This document shows, in pieces, positions 30,408-37,623 of a stretch of DNA of 37,623 bases. This DNA comes from Candidatus Binatia bacterium (lineage in GTDB: Bacteria > Desulfobacterota > Binatia > UBA9968 > JAJDTQ01), in contig JAJEAI010000063.1 in NCBI GenBank assembly GCA_022824205.1, forward strand, positions 1 to 37,623. Direction: 5' to 3'. The notes under the pieces are model-generated. The model had not been told where the DNA came from and did no database searches. It saw only the letters and a list, made by a program, of their open reading frames with translations. Both the position numbers and the translations under genes were made by a program. Within the stretch, counting starts at the first letter, position 1, and each line of letters starts with the position of its first letter.

Positions 30408-32117
30408 ATGTCGAAACTCCGCGGTTTGATGCTGACAACGGTTGTCCTGGTCGTGTTCGCCACCGCGGCGCATGCGCAACGCGGCGCCGACGGCGAGCTA
30501 AGGATGCTCTACTGGCAGGCTCCGTCGGTCCTGAACCCATTCCTTTCCGGAGGGACCAAGGACATCCACGCCGCGGCCTTCGTCATCGAGCCGCTGGCGC
30601 GCTACGACGACAGGGCCAACATGGTTCCGGCGCTGGCGGCGGAGATCCCCACCGTCGAGAACGGCGGCGTCGCGGCCAACCTCAAGTCCGTCACCTGGAA
30701 GCTCCGCAAAGGCGTGACATGGTCCGACGGCACCCCGTTCACCGCCGCCGACGTCGCCTTCACCGCGGCCTACTGCATGCACCCGGACGGAGGCTGCAAC
30801 GCCGCGCCCCGGTTCGAGAACGTGGCCGCGGTGGAGGCGGTGGACGACCACACCGTACGCATCTCCTTCAAGGTCGCGATGCCGTTCCCCTACGGGCCGT
30901 TCGTGGGCTCCACCTGCCCGGTGATCCAGGAGAAGCAGTTCCAGGGCTGCCTGGGGGCCAAGGCGCCGGAGTGTACGGAACAGAACTTCGGCCCCGTCGG
31001 CACCGGCGCCTTCAAGGTGAAGGAGTTCCGGCCCAACGACGTGGTGCGCTACGAGATGAACGAGCGCTACCGCAACCCCGACCAGCCGGCCTTCGCGTCG
31101 ATACTCGTGAAGGGCGGCGGCGACGCGGTGTCGGCGGCCCGGGCGGTGCTGGAAACCGGCGAGTTCGACTACGCCTGGAACCTCCAGGTGGAGCCGGAGA
31201 TCCTCGCCGCCATGGAAAAGGCGGGCAAGGGCAAGGTGGTTTCGGCTTTCGGCACCCTGGTGGAACGGCTCATCGTGCAGCTCTCCAATCCCGATCCGGC
31301 CCTGGGCGACAAGCGCTCCACCTACCAGGACGGCAAAAACCCGCACCCCTTCCTCTCGGACCCGGCGGTGCGGCGCGCGCTGTCCCTGGCCATCGACCGC
31401 AAGATCCTGGTGGAGGCCGGCTACGGCCAGGCCGGCCGGGTGACCTGCAACGTCCTGCCGGCGCCGCCGGTGTACGCCTCCACGGCCAACGACTGGTGCA
31501 AGACCCAGGACGTCGCCGCCGCCAACAAGCTGCTGGACGAAGCCGGCTGGGTGCGCGGCTCCGACGGCATCCGGGCCAAGAACGGGGTGCGCCTTTCGAT
31601 CCTCTACCAGACCTCCACCAACTCCGTACGCCAGGGCACCCAGGCACTGATCAAGCAGATGTGGCGGCAGATCGGCGTCGAGACCGAGTTGAAGAACATC
31701 AGCGCGTCGGTGTTCTTCGGCAGCGACCCGGCGAGCCCGGACACCTACCAGAAGTTCTACGCGGACATCCAGATGTACGCCAACCTGTTCAACGGCACCG
31801 ATCCCCAAGCCTACATGCAGGGCTGGCTGTGCAAGGAGATCCCCGGACCCGACAACCAGTGGATCGGCAACAACATGCCGCGCTATTGCGATCCCGAATA
31901 CGAAAAGCTCGCGGCGGAGCTGGCCAAGACCGCGGGCATCGAGAAGCGCGCGGCCATCGCCAGGCGTCTGAACGACATGCTGATGGACTACGGCGCGTTG
32001 ATCCCGCTGGTTCACCGCGGCGAGGTGGGCGCGCATGCGCTCTCCCTGGGCGGGGTGCGGATCAACGCCTGGGATGCCTTGCAGTGGAACATCAACGAGT
32101 GGCACCGGCGGAAGTAG
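30408..32117 (+). CDS. Dipeptide/oligopeptide-type ABC substrate-binding protein
   Basis: This 569-residue periplasmic protein of SBP family 5 (DppA/OppA type) has a signal peptide (MSKLRGLMLTTVVLVVFATA ending AHA-QRG). Family blocks are LRMLYWQAPSVLNPFLSGGT, VTWKLRKGVTWSDGTPFTAA, NFGPVGTGAFKVKEF, FLSDPAVRRALSLAIDRKIL and a C-terminal LIPLVHRGEVGA. Extra Cys residues (CMHPDGGC, CPVIQEKQFQGCLG) suggest disulfide-bonded loops. Ligands of this family include peptides, sugars, nickel and opines. The ATG at 30408 lies about 8 nt after GGAGG. It is the first gene of the importer operon. Confidence 0.9.
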   Translation: MSKLRGLMLTTVVLVVFATAAHAQRGADGELRMLYWQAPSVLNPFLSGGTKDIHAAAFVIEPLARYDDRANMVPALAAEIPTVENGGVAANLKSVTWKLRKGVTWSDGTPFTAADVAFTAAYCMHPDGGCNAAPRFENVAAVEAVDDHTVRISFKVAMPFPYGPFVGSTCPVIQEKQFQGCLGAKAPECTEQNFGPVGTGAFKVKEFRPNDVVRYEMNERYRNPDQPAFASILVKGGGDAVSAARAVLETGEFDYAWNLQVEPEILAAMEKAGKGKVVSAFGTLVERLIVQLSNPDPALGDKRSTYQDGKNPHPFLSDPAVRRALSLAIDRKILVEAGYGQAGRVTCNVLPAPPVYASTANDWCKTQDVAAANKLLDEAGWVRGSDGIRAKNGVRLSILYQTSTNSVRQGTQALIKQMWRQIGVETELKNISASVFFGSDPASPDTYQKFYADIQMYANLFNGTDPQAYMQGWLCKEIPGPDNQWIGNNMPRYCDPEYEKLAAELAKTAGIEKRAAIARRLNDMLMDYGALIPLVHRGEVGAHALSLGGVRINAWDALQWNINEWHRRK

Positions 32118-32169
32118 CCTGTTCGGAACCCGTCAAGGGTGCCTGCGCCGCCGGACCATGCGCGTGTAG

Positions 32170-32190
32170 GGGCGGGTTTCGAACCCGCCC
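32170..32190 (+). terminator. GC-rich hairpin after the binding-protein gene
   Basis: GGGCGGGTT (32170-32178) pairs with AACCCGCCC (32182-32190) around a TCG loop, about 50 nt after the stop codon and before the first permease gene. It is probably an mRNA-stabilising or attenuating hairpin within the operon, parallel to 8929-8964. Confidence 0.6.
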
Positions 32191-32251
32191 GCGCGCGCAT
32201 CGAGCCGTCTGTCGAATCGCTCGCCGCTCGACGTTCCCATGAGTCGCGCCG

Positions 32252-33265
32252 ATGTCAAGGTATCTGGCCAGACGCCTGCTTTTCGCCGTCCCCACGCTGC
32301 TGGCCATAAGCTTGATCGTCTTCGCGCTGCTCGACCTCGCCCCCAGTGACCCCACCGCCCAGCTTCCGCTAACGATCCCGCCGGAGACACGCCAAGCCAT
32401 CCGGGAGAGCCTGGGGCTCGGGCAGCCGTTCCATGTCCGTTACGTCAAGTGGCTCCAGCAGTTCATGGTCAATGAGCCGCTCAACCTGCTGGAGAGCCTG
32501 TCGGGTATCGAGATCGGCGATTCCGCGGGGCGCCTGCGGGTGCGCTCCTGGTCCACGCGCGCGCCGGTGGTGGACCTGATTGCCCAGCGCCTGCCCCAGA
32601 CCCTGACCGTCGTGGGCATCTCCTACATCGTGGCGATTTTCATCGCCGTGCCGGTAGGTGTCTACTCCGCCTACCGGCAGTATTCGGTGTTCGACCAGAT
32701 GGGCACCTTCGTCACCATGGTGGGTTTCTCGGTGCCGACCTTCTTCACCGGAACGGTCCTCATTGTCATCTTCAGCGTGTGGCTCGACTGGCTGCCCTCC
32801 ATCTACGACACCACCCATCGGGTCACTGATGTCGAGAGCTTCCTGTACCAGCTACGCCAGATGGTCATGCCGGTGATGGTGATCGCGCTGTTCAACGCCG
32901 CACAGCTCGGCCGGTTCACTCGCTCGGCAGCGCTTGAGAACCTCAACCAGGACTACGTGCGCACCGCACGCGCCAAGGGGTTGACCGAGCCCAAGGTCCT
33001 GCTGATCCACGTGTTGCGCAACAGCCTGATCCCGGTAGTCACGGTTATCTCCCTGGGCGTGCCGGCGACCTTCGCGGGGGCCATCATCACCGAGCAGATC
33101 TTCCGTATCAACGGCATCGGCCAGTTGCTCATCGGCGCCATCGAGGGCGGCGACATCCCCACCGTCCAGACCGTCACGTTCATCTTCGCGGTGCTGATCG
33201 TGGTGTTCAACCTCGTGGCGGACGTCCTCTACGGCGTCCTGGATCCGAGGATTCGATATGACTGA
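32252..33265 (+). CDS. Dipeptide-type ABC permease (DppB-like)
   Basis: This 337-residue inner-membrane permease begins MSRYLARRLLFAVPTLLAIS, the standard DppB/OppB N-terminus. A periplasmic loop of about 70 residues follows (GLGQPFHVRYVKWLQQFM). Later features are LPQTLTVVGISYIVAIFIAV, the EAA loop YVRTARAKGLTEPKVLLIHV and the family end VADVLYGVLDPRIRYD. It pairs with the DppC-like subunit, whose gene overlaps it by 8 nt. No strong RBS is seen at ATG 32252. Confidence 0.92.
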   Translation: MSRYLARRLLFAVPTLLAISLIVFALLDLAPSDPTAQLPLTIPPETRQAIRESLGLGQPFHVRYVKWLQQFMVNEPLNLLESLSGIEIGDSAGRLRVRSWSTRAPVVDLIAQRLPQTLTVVGISYIVAIFIAVPVGVYSAYRQYSVFDQMGTFVTMVGFSVPTFFTGTVLIVIFSVWLDWLPSIYDTTHRVTDVESFLYQLRQMVMPVMVIALFNAAQLGRFTRSAALENLNQDYVRTARAKGLTEPKVLLIHVLRNSLIPVVTVISLGVPATFAGAIITEQIFRINGIGQLLIGAIEGGDIPTVQTVTFIFAVLIVVFNLVADVLYGVLDPRIRYD

Positions 33266-34184
33266 CGATTCCGCGGGCCGCACCGCGACGACGGCCGACG
33301 GACCAAGACGCCGTTCGTCGCCGCCGAGCGTCTGGCGAGAGTTCCGCCGCCACAAGGGAGCGGTGGCCGGCGCGGCCGTGTTCTCGGTGATGACGCTGGC
33401 CGTGCTGTTGGGAGCCACGGTCTACGGCGTCGATCCGCAGTACCTGGACTACCTGACCCGCAACCAGGGAATGTCGCTGGCTCATCCCTTGGGTACGGAC
33501 AATCTCGGCCGCGACATGTTGGCCCGGGTGCTTGCGGGTGGGCAGATTTCGCTGGCCGTGGGTGTCACGGCCATGGTCCTGGCGCTGACCCTGGGGACCT
33601 TCGTCGGCGTGGTGGCCGGGTTCTTCCGAAGGTTCGACGGTCCGCTCATGCGTTTCACCGACCTCTTTCTCGCGCTTCCGGTGCTGCCGTTGTTGCTGGT
33701 CGGAATCATGCTGTTCCGGGATCCACTGCGTGCTGCCCTCGGCCCCGAAGCCGGCATCTTCATCCTGGTGGTGGCGGTGATCGGCCTGACCAACTGGATG
33801 CAGACGGCCCGGGTGGTCCGCGGCGAGGTGCTGGCCGTCAAGGAGCGGGAGTTCGTGCTGGCCGCCCGGAGCGTCGGCGCGGCGCCGCGACGCATCATCC
33901 TGAGCCACGTGCTGCCCAACGCCCTGAACCCCATCATCGTGGCCGCCACCCTCGGCATCGCCAACGCCATCATCATCGAGAGTTCCCTCAGCTTCCTCGG
34001 GCTGGGCTTCCCGTCCGACTTCGCCACCTGGGGCCGCCTGCTCTTCGACGGCGTCCCGTTCCTCGAGATCGCCCCCGCGCGGGTCCTGTGGCCGGGCTTG
34101 GCCATTTCGCTTACCGTATTGAGCGTGAACTACATGGGCGACGGACTGCGAGACGCGCTGGATCCGAGGGTGAGACGGCACTGA
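33258..34184 (+). CDS. Dipeptide-type ABC permease (DppC-like)
   Basis: This second permease has 308 residues. A cytoplasmic leader is followed by VWREFRRHKGAVAGAAVFSV, then HPLGTDNLGRDMLARVLAGG, the DppC signature. The EAA loop is EFVLAARSVGAAPRRIILSH and the C-terminus is LTVLSVNYMGDGLRDALDPR. The gene overlaps the DppB-like gene by 8 nt. The two ATPase genes (DppD/DppF type) that normally follow are not here; the next gene is unrelated. Confidence 0.93.
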   Translation: MTDDSAGRTATTADGPRRRSSPPSVWREFRRHKGAVAGAAVFSVMTLAVLLGATVYGVDPQYLDYLTRNQGMSLAHPLGTDNLGRDMLARVLAGGQISLAVGVTAMVLALTLGTFVGVVAGFFRRFDGPLMRFTDLFLALPVLPLLLVGIMLFRDPLRAALGPEAGIFILVVAVIGLTNWMQTARVVRGEVLAVKEREFVLAARSVGAAPRRIILSHVLPNALNPIIVAATLGIANAIIIESSLSFLGLGFPSDFATWGRLLFDGVPFLEIAPARVLWPGLAISLTVLSVNYMGDGLRDALDPRVRRH

Positions 34185-34378
34185 GCGGGTGACCGGGAAC
34201 ACCCAAGTCGAGCCCCCTCCGCTGGTTTTTTCCGCTGTCGGTTGCGAAGTCACCCGGCGCTCGCCCCGTGGTGCTCGCGTTGTGCCCGTCGCTCCTCGTC
34301 GCCGCGCCTTGCCCATCACGAAAGATCGGTGCATCGTGGTCTTCGTTCGGACGTTGCAAGCCACCAGGACGGTACGAC

Positions 34379-36049
34379 GTGAGCTACGATTTCGACCTCG
34401 GCGCCCATTCCCGGCCGATCACCACGGACAACCGCGACGCTCAACGCTGGTTCGACCGCGGGCTTCTATGGCTCTACGGCTTCAACCGCGAGGAGGCGGC
34501 GGACTGCTTCCGGGAGGCGCAACGCGCCGACCCGGCCTGCGCCATGGCCTTTTGGGGCGAGGCCTTTGCCGCCGGGCCGTTCATCAACCTGCCCTGGCAG
34601 TGGCAGAGCGAAACGGAGCGCCGGACCGCCCTCGCCACGTGCTTCGCCGCCACCGGGGGAGCCATGGCACGGCGTCAAGGCACTACCCCCATCGAGCGCG
34701 CCCTCATCGAGGCGCTGCCGGCGCGCTACCCACGCGGTACGGCGGGTCCGGTGGAGGAGTTCTCGGCGTGGGACGATGCGTTCGCCGCCGCCATGCGCGG
34801 TGTGTATCGCCGGTTCGCGGAAGACTCGGACGTGGTCGCCCTGTTCGCCGAGGCCCTCATCACCCGAACGCCCTGGGATCTCTGGAACCTCGACACGGGC
34901 GAGCCGGCGGACGGCGCCGACACGATCGAAGCCCGGGAAGTTCTGGAGGCGGGGATGCGCCGCCGGCGCGACCTGGGACAGCCGCCCTACCCGGGCCTGC
35001 TCCACATGTTCATCCATGTGATGGAGATGTCGCGGACCCCCGAACACGCCCTCGCCGCGGCCGACCAACTGCGCGGCCTGTGTCCGGACAACGGCCACCT
35101 CAACCACATGCCCACGCACATTTACTTCCAGTGCGGCCGCCACGCGGACGCGCTGGATGTGAGCCTGGAGGCGGCGACGGCCGACGAAAAGTACGCGCGC
35201 CGCGCGGGGCCGTTCAACTTCTACACCACCGCCCGCTGCCATCACCTCCACGCCATGATGAACGCGGCGATGCTGCTGGGAAACTACGGCGCCGCCGCCG
35301 AGACGGCGCGCAGGATCGATGAGGCGGTGGCCCCGGAGCTGCTCCGCCAGGACCGGCCGACCCTGGTCCAGACCCTGGACTACTTCCGCTCCGGCACCAT
35401 CCACCTGCCCGTGCGGTTCGGGCACTGGCGCGAGATCGTGGACGCCCCCATGCCTCCACACCCCGAGCTCTACGTCACCACCACCCTCATGGCCGTCTAC
35501 GCCAAGGGGGTCGCCCACGCCGCCCTCGGCGACTTCGAGGCGGCCGACCGGGAACGCTCACGCTTCGATGCCGGCTGTGCCGCCCTGCCGGAGGACCGCA
35601 TCTACGCCAACGACACGGCAGCCAACGTCATGGCGGTGGCCCGGGAAATGCTCGACGGAGAGATGGCCTACCACAAGGGCGACCACGAGGCCGGCTTCGC
35701 CCACCTGCGAGAGGCCGTGCGCCTCAACGATGCCCTCCGCTACAGCGAGCCCTGGCCGTGGATGCACCCGCCCCGCCACGCCCTCGGCGCCCTGCTCCTG
35801 GAACAGGGCCAGGTGGAGGAAGCCGAGCAGGTCTACCGCGCCGACCTCGGCCTCGACGGCACCGTCAGGCGCTGCCTTCAGAACCGCGACAACGTCTGGA
35901 GCCTGCACGGTTACCACGAGTGCCTGCAACGCCTGGGCCGCCCCCGGGAGGCGGCAGACCTCGCGCCGGCGCTGGCGACGGCGCTTGCCCGGAGCGACGT
36001 GGAGATCGCTTCATCCTGCCATTGCCGGATGCAGGCGGGGACGGAATGA
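34379..36049 (+). CDS. Large TPR-repeat protein
   Basis: This is a soluble protein of about 556 residues. It begins VSYDFDLGAHSRPITTDNRD, followed by AQRWFDRGLLWLYGFNREEA and ADCFREAQRADPACAMAFWG, a TPR-type start seen in bacterial proteins of this length. Helical repeats run through ALAAADQLRGLCPDNGHLNH, MPTHIYFQCGRHADALDVSL and ALGALLLEQGQVEEAEQVYR. No signal peptide is present with this start. GTG 34379 is chosen because the upstream in-frame part (34268-34378) has no family resemblance. The function is unknown. It lies 195 bp after the permease genes and is probably not part of the transporter. Confidence 0.78.
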   Translation: MSYDFDLGAHSRPITTDNRDAQRWFDRGLLWLYGFNREEAADCFREAQRADPACAMAFWGEAFAAGPFINLPWQWQSETERRTALATCFAATGGAMARRQGTTPIERALIEALPARYPRGTAGPVEEFSAWDDAFAAAMRGVYRRFAEDSDVVALFAEALITRTPWDLWNLDTGEPADGADTIEAREVLEAGMRRRRDLGQPPYPGLLHMFIHVMEMSRTPEHALAAADQLRGLCPDNGHLNHMPTHIYFQCGRHADALDVSLEAATADEKYARRAGPFNFYTTARCHHLHAMMNAAMLLGNYGAAAETARRIDEAVAPELLRQDRPTLVQTLDYFRSGTIHLPVRFGHWREIVDAPMPPHPELYVTTTLMAVYAKGVAHAALGDFEAADRERSRFDAGCAALPEDRIYANDTAANVMAVAREMLDGEMAYHKGDHEAGFAHLREAVRLNDALRYSEPWPWMHPPRHALGALLLEQGQVEEAEQVYRADLGLDGTVRRCLQNRDNVWSLHGYHECLQRLGRPREAADLAPALATALARSDVEIASSCHCRMQAGTE

Positions 36050-36121
36050 AAGACGCGCCGGAGTGCGGGAGGTAACCGAGGCGTCGGCTCACTGGCTGGG
36101 CAACCATCCGATCGAACGAGA

Positions 36122-36896
36122 TTACTTCTCCAATTCCCGGACGCCGTTTGGGTCTACCAACCAGAGGGTCGGCGACAACCGGTCACGCACGAAACGGAGG
36201 GTCTTTGCCATCTGGCGTTCCCACCAGAGGGTGTCGGGGACGGCGCGTCCTATGCACGCGGACGCCGGTTTCGTCTTGTACGGCATACCAGAAGCGTTCG
36301 CTGTTCAAGGCAAGGCACGCCGGGCGGAAAGGCAAGGGAAACCGTTCGACCACCTGTTCGCGCACGGGGTCGTAGCGGAGAAACGAGTAAGCCGCCTGGC
36401 GCTCGTCGCTCCAGTCGCCGAGGGGCCCGGGGTCGCATTCGGCGCACCAGAGTTCGCCGCCGCAGGCGGTAGGGCTGAAGACCTGGTGCTCCATGCGGAT
36501 GGTCCACAGGTTCCGGCCGCTCTCCGGGTCCATGCAGAAGAGCTTGCGGTTGCGCCGGTGGCTCAACCAGAGCTTGTCGTTCAAGACGGTTGCGCCGGAG
36601 GCGGCGCCGTCGGGACAGTCGAAACGCCGAATCACACGGTTGGTTTCGGGCGACCAGAGCACCAGTTGCTGTCCGAGCCGGCCGCCGCCGGTGATGAGCC
36701 ATACCCCTTCGTCGGACGGACAGGCGTACCGGACGCCGGGCAGCGACAGAACCTCATCACACGATTCGCCGCCGGGATCGTATTTGACCACGACGGACTC
36801 GCTGGCCGACGCGAGCCACAGGCGCCCAGCGTGCCATTGCATACCTGTGACGGAGAGTGACCGAATGTCGATCATGCGTGCCTGCTTCCGAAACAT
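36122..36896 (-). pseudogene. Beta-propeller-like protein with a C-terminal frameshift
   Basis: From ATG 36896 the protein reads as repeated short beta blades: ITGMQWHAGRLWLASASESV-like, YACPSDEGVWLITGGGRLGQ, GATVLNDKLWLSHRRNRKLF and FSPTACGGELWCAECDPGPL. Family not recognised beyond a propeller-like pattern. The frame ends at 36183, but the other frame continues sensibly from about 36245: VPDTLWWERQMAKTLRFVRD then RLSPTLWLVDPNGVRELEK, with a stop at 36122. A one-base shift near 36245-36265 therefore probably separates a real C-terminus. It could be a recent mutation or an assembly error. Confidence 0.6.
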
Positions 36897-37020
36897 GCGG
36901 AACCGAGATTGCCGTGCAACGGATGGTCGGGTCTATCTACCCCACCGCTGGTCACGGTCGGCGCCGTTGTGTCCGTGATGTCCGCGATCTCTCGGACCTA
37001 GTGTGGTGTCTGGTTAATTC

Positions 37021-37140
37021 GCAGCATAATCTGCGGGTCTTTTCTGCATTGAATTCAATTTTTTGTCTTATTTATCAATATGTTAATGAACTTCCCATTT
37101 ATTCCGTAATCGGTATGCAACCTCATTCGATCAAGATCCA
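37021..37140. other. AT-rich island upstream of the integrase remnant
   Basis: This stretch is far richer in A and T than the rest of the window. It contains the palindrome ATTGAATTCAAT and a CGCAG-cataat-CTGCG stem, with no gene. It marks foreign DNA and may be a former element boundary or promoter region. Confidence 0.55.
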
Positions 37141-37143
37141 GTC

Positions 37144-37313
37144 TTGGCAAGCGTACTAAAGTCGCCCAAGATCACCAAGCGAGCCGTCGACGCATTCAAA
37201 CCCGCGGAGCGCGAGCGGGTTGTATGGGATGACGATATTACGGGCTTCGGCGTCGGGTCCACCCCTCGGGCCGGAAGTCCTTTGTTGTATACTACCGGGC
37301 CGGCAACGGCGGC
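37144..37313 (+). pseudogene. Tyrosine-integrase N-terminal remnant (DUF4102-like)
   Basis: The first frame gives SPKITKRAVDAFKPAERERV then VWDDDITGFGV, the N-terminal arm-binding domain of P4-type integrases. After a one-base loss near 37265 the continuation GRKSFVVYYRAGNGG is in another frame. Nothing of the core-binding or catalytic domain follows. The reading starts from a TTG. This is a dead scrap of an integrase, evidence that an integrated element once existed here. No tRNA target was seen. Confidence 0.75.
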
Positions 37314-37420
37314 ATCATCGAGGTTGGAGAGCAATTCATCCAACAGGAACAACCCGGTGTTCCGGACCATACCCCGTACCATGATTTCGCTGTCCGCCCG
37401 AGAGTTGCGCCGGCTTAGTA
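37305..37420 (-). pseudogene. Antisense scrap of an ABC transporter ATPase
   Basis: On the minus strand [11 protein letters not shown] (to 37387) is followed, in a shifted frame, by MVRGMVRNTGLFLLDELLSN then LDDA. Together they are the ABC signature and Walker B of a MalK/UgpC-type ATPase (normally LSGGQRQRVAMGRA...FLLDEPLSNLDA), with a frameshift and a Pro-to-Leu change in DEP. Only about 40 codons remain, abutting the integrase remnant on the other strand. Confidence 0.7.
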
Positions 37421-37506
37421 CTTCAATCCACAAATACAATGTTGTATTCGTCTAGCATTTCTGAGACGGGTTCGGTAGGATTCTCTCCAAGGAAGGGAGG
37501 TATCCA

Positions 37507-37623
37507 ATGCCTAAAAGGAGCCCGTTTGGGATTAGGCTTACGGAAGCGGAAAGGAGCATACTCGAAGCAAGAGCTCGGAGCTATACATCATCGTATATCG
37601 ATGTGGTCCGGGCCAAGATGGTG
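37507..37623 (+). CDS. IS630-type transposase, 5' part
   Basis: The gene runs off the window. It begins MPKRSPFGIRLTEAERSILE then ARARSYTSSYIDVVRAKMV, the N-terminus of IS630-family transposases that leads into the helix-turn-helix. GGGAGG precedes the ATG at 37507. The left end of the element probably lies between 37440 and 37490. Whether the copy is intact cannot be told from this window. Confidence 0.75.
   Translation, partial: MPKRSPFGIRLTEAERSILEARARSYTSSYIDVVRAKMV

Noticed and set aside
37131..37439. Intact minus-strand gene of 102 codons
   Set aside because: It is a chance open frame across a junction: only about 40 codons resemble an ABC ATPase, with a frameshift, and the rest is the complement of the integrase remnant.

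Overview
The window is GC-rich, densely coded DNA from a Gram-negative-type bacterium. Lipoprotein and Sec signal peptides, two ABC importers with soluble binding proteins, TldD/TldE, TrpE/TrpG, a type 2 LL-diaminopimelate aminotransferase and a probable selenocysteine gene fit an uncultured deltaproteobacterial or Tectomicrobia-like lineage. This placement is inference; no rRNA or tRNA gene is present to fix it.

Layout. (1) 1-3.3 kb is accessory debris: a frameshifted PIN toxin with its HTH antitoxin, a multiply frameshifted WYL regulator, an intact higBA pair and a strong terminator hairpin. (2) 3.4-11.1 kb is one long plus-strand catabolic/uptake block: dienelactone hydrolase-like protein, arylsulfotransferase-like propeller protein, a clear creatinase, then a complete polyamine-type ABC importer (ATPase, binding protein, two permeases). 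The importer may bring in creatine or a related guanidino/amine compound for the creatinase. (3) 11.2-22.3 kb is mostly housekeeping: NYN-domain protein, dapL, folK, a YHS-like metal-binding peptide, trpE/trpG, a DUF192 lipoprotein, a type II GAPDH-like dehydrogenase and the tldD/tldE protease pair. It is interrupted by a truncated RES/DUF2384 toxin-antitoxin pair next to a 106-bp palindromic MITE-like element, and by a DUF4143 fragment. (4) 22.5-28.9 kb mixes a DedA/YqaA membrane protein, an unrecognised two-gene cassette, a redox cluster (hemerythrin, Cys-less HMA-like protein, OsmC-like protein, CnoX-like thioredoxin) and an OLD-like ATPase-TOPRIM protein that is a candidate defence gene. 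(5) 29-36 kb holds an amidohydrolase, a dipeptide-type ABC importer without its ATPases, and a TPR protein. (6) 36.1-37.6 kb decays again: a frameshifted propeller gene, an integrase remnant, an antisense scrap of an ABC ATPase, and the start of an IS630-type transposase.

The most notable item is the OsmC-like gene at 25792-26277. Two ORFs lie in the same frame, separated by one UGA exactly where OsmC proteins carry their catalytic cysteine. A hairpin with a GG-starting apical loop lies 19 nt downstream of the UGA, as expected of a bacterial SECIS. This is a predicted selenoprotein that an ordinary gene caller would split or truncate.
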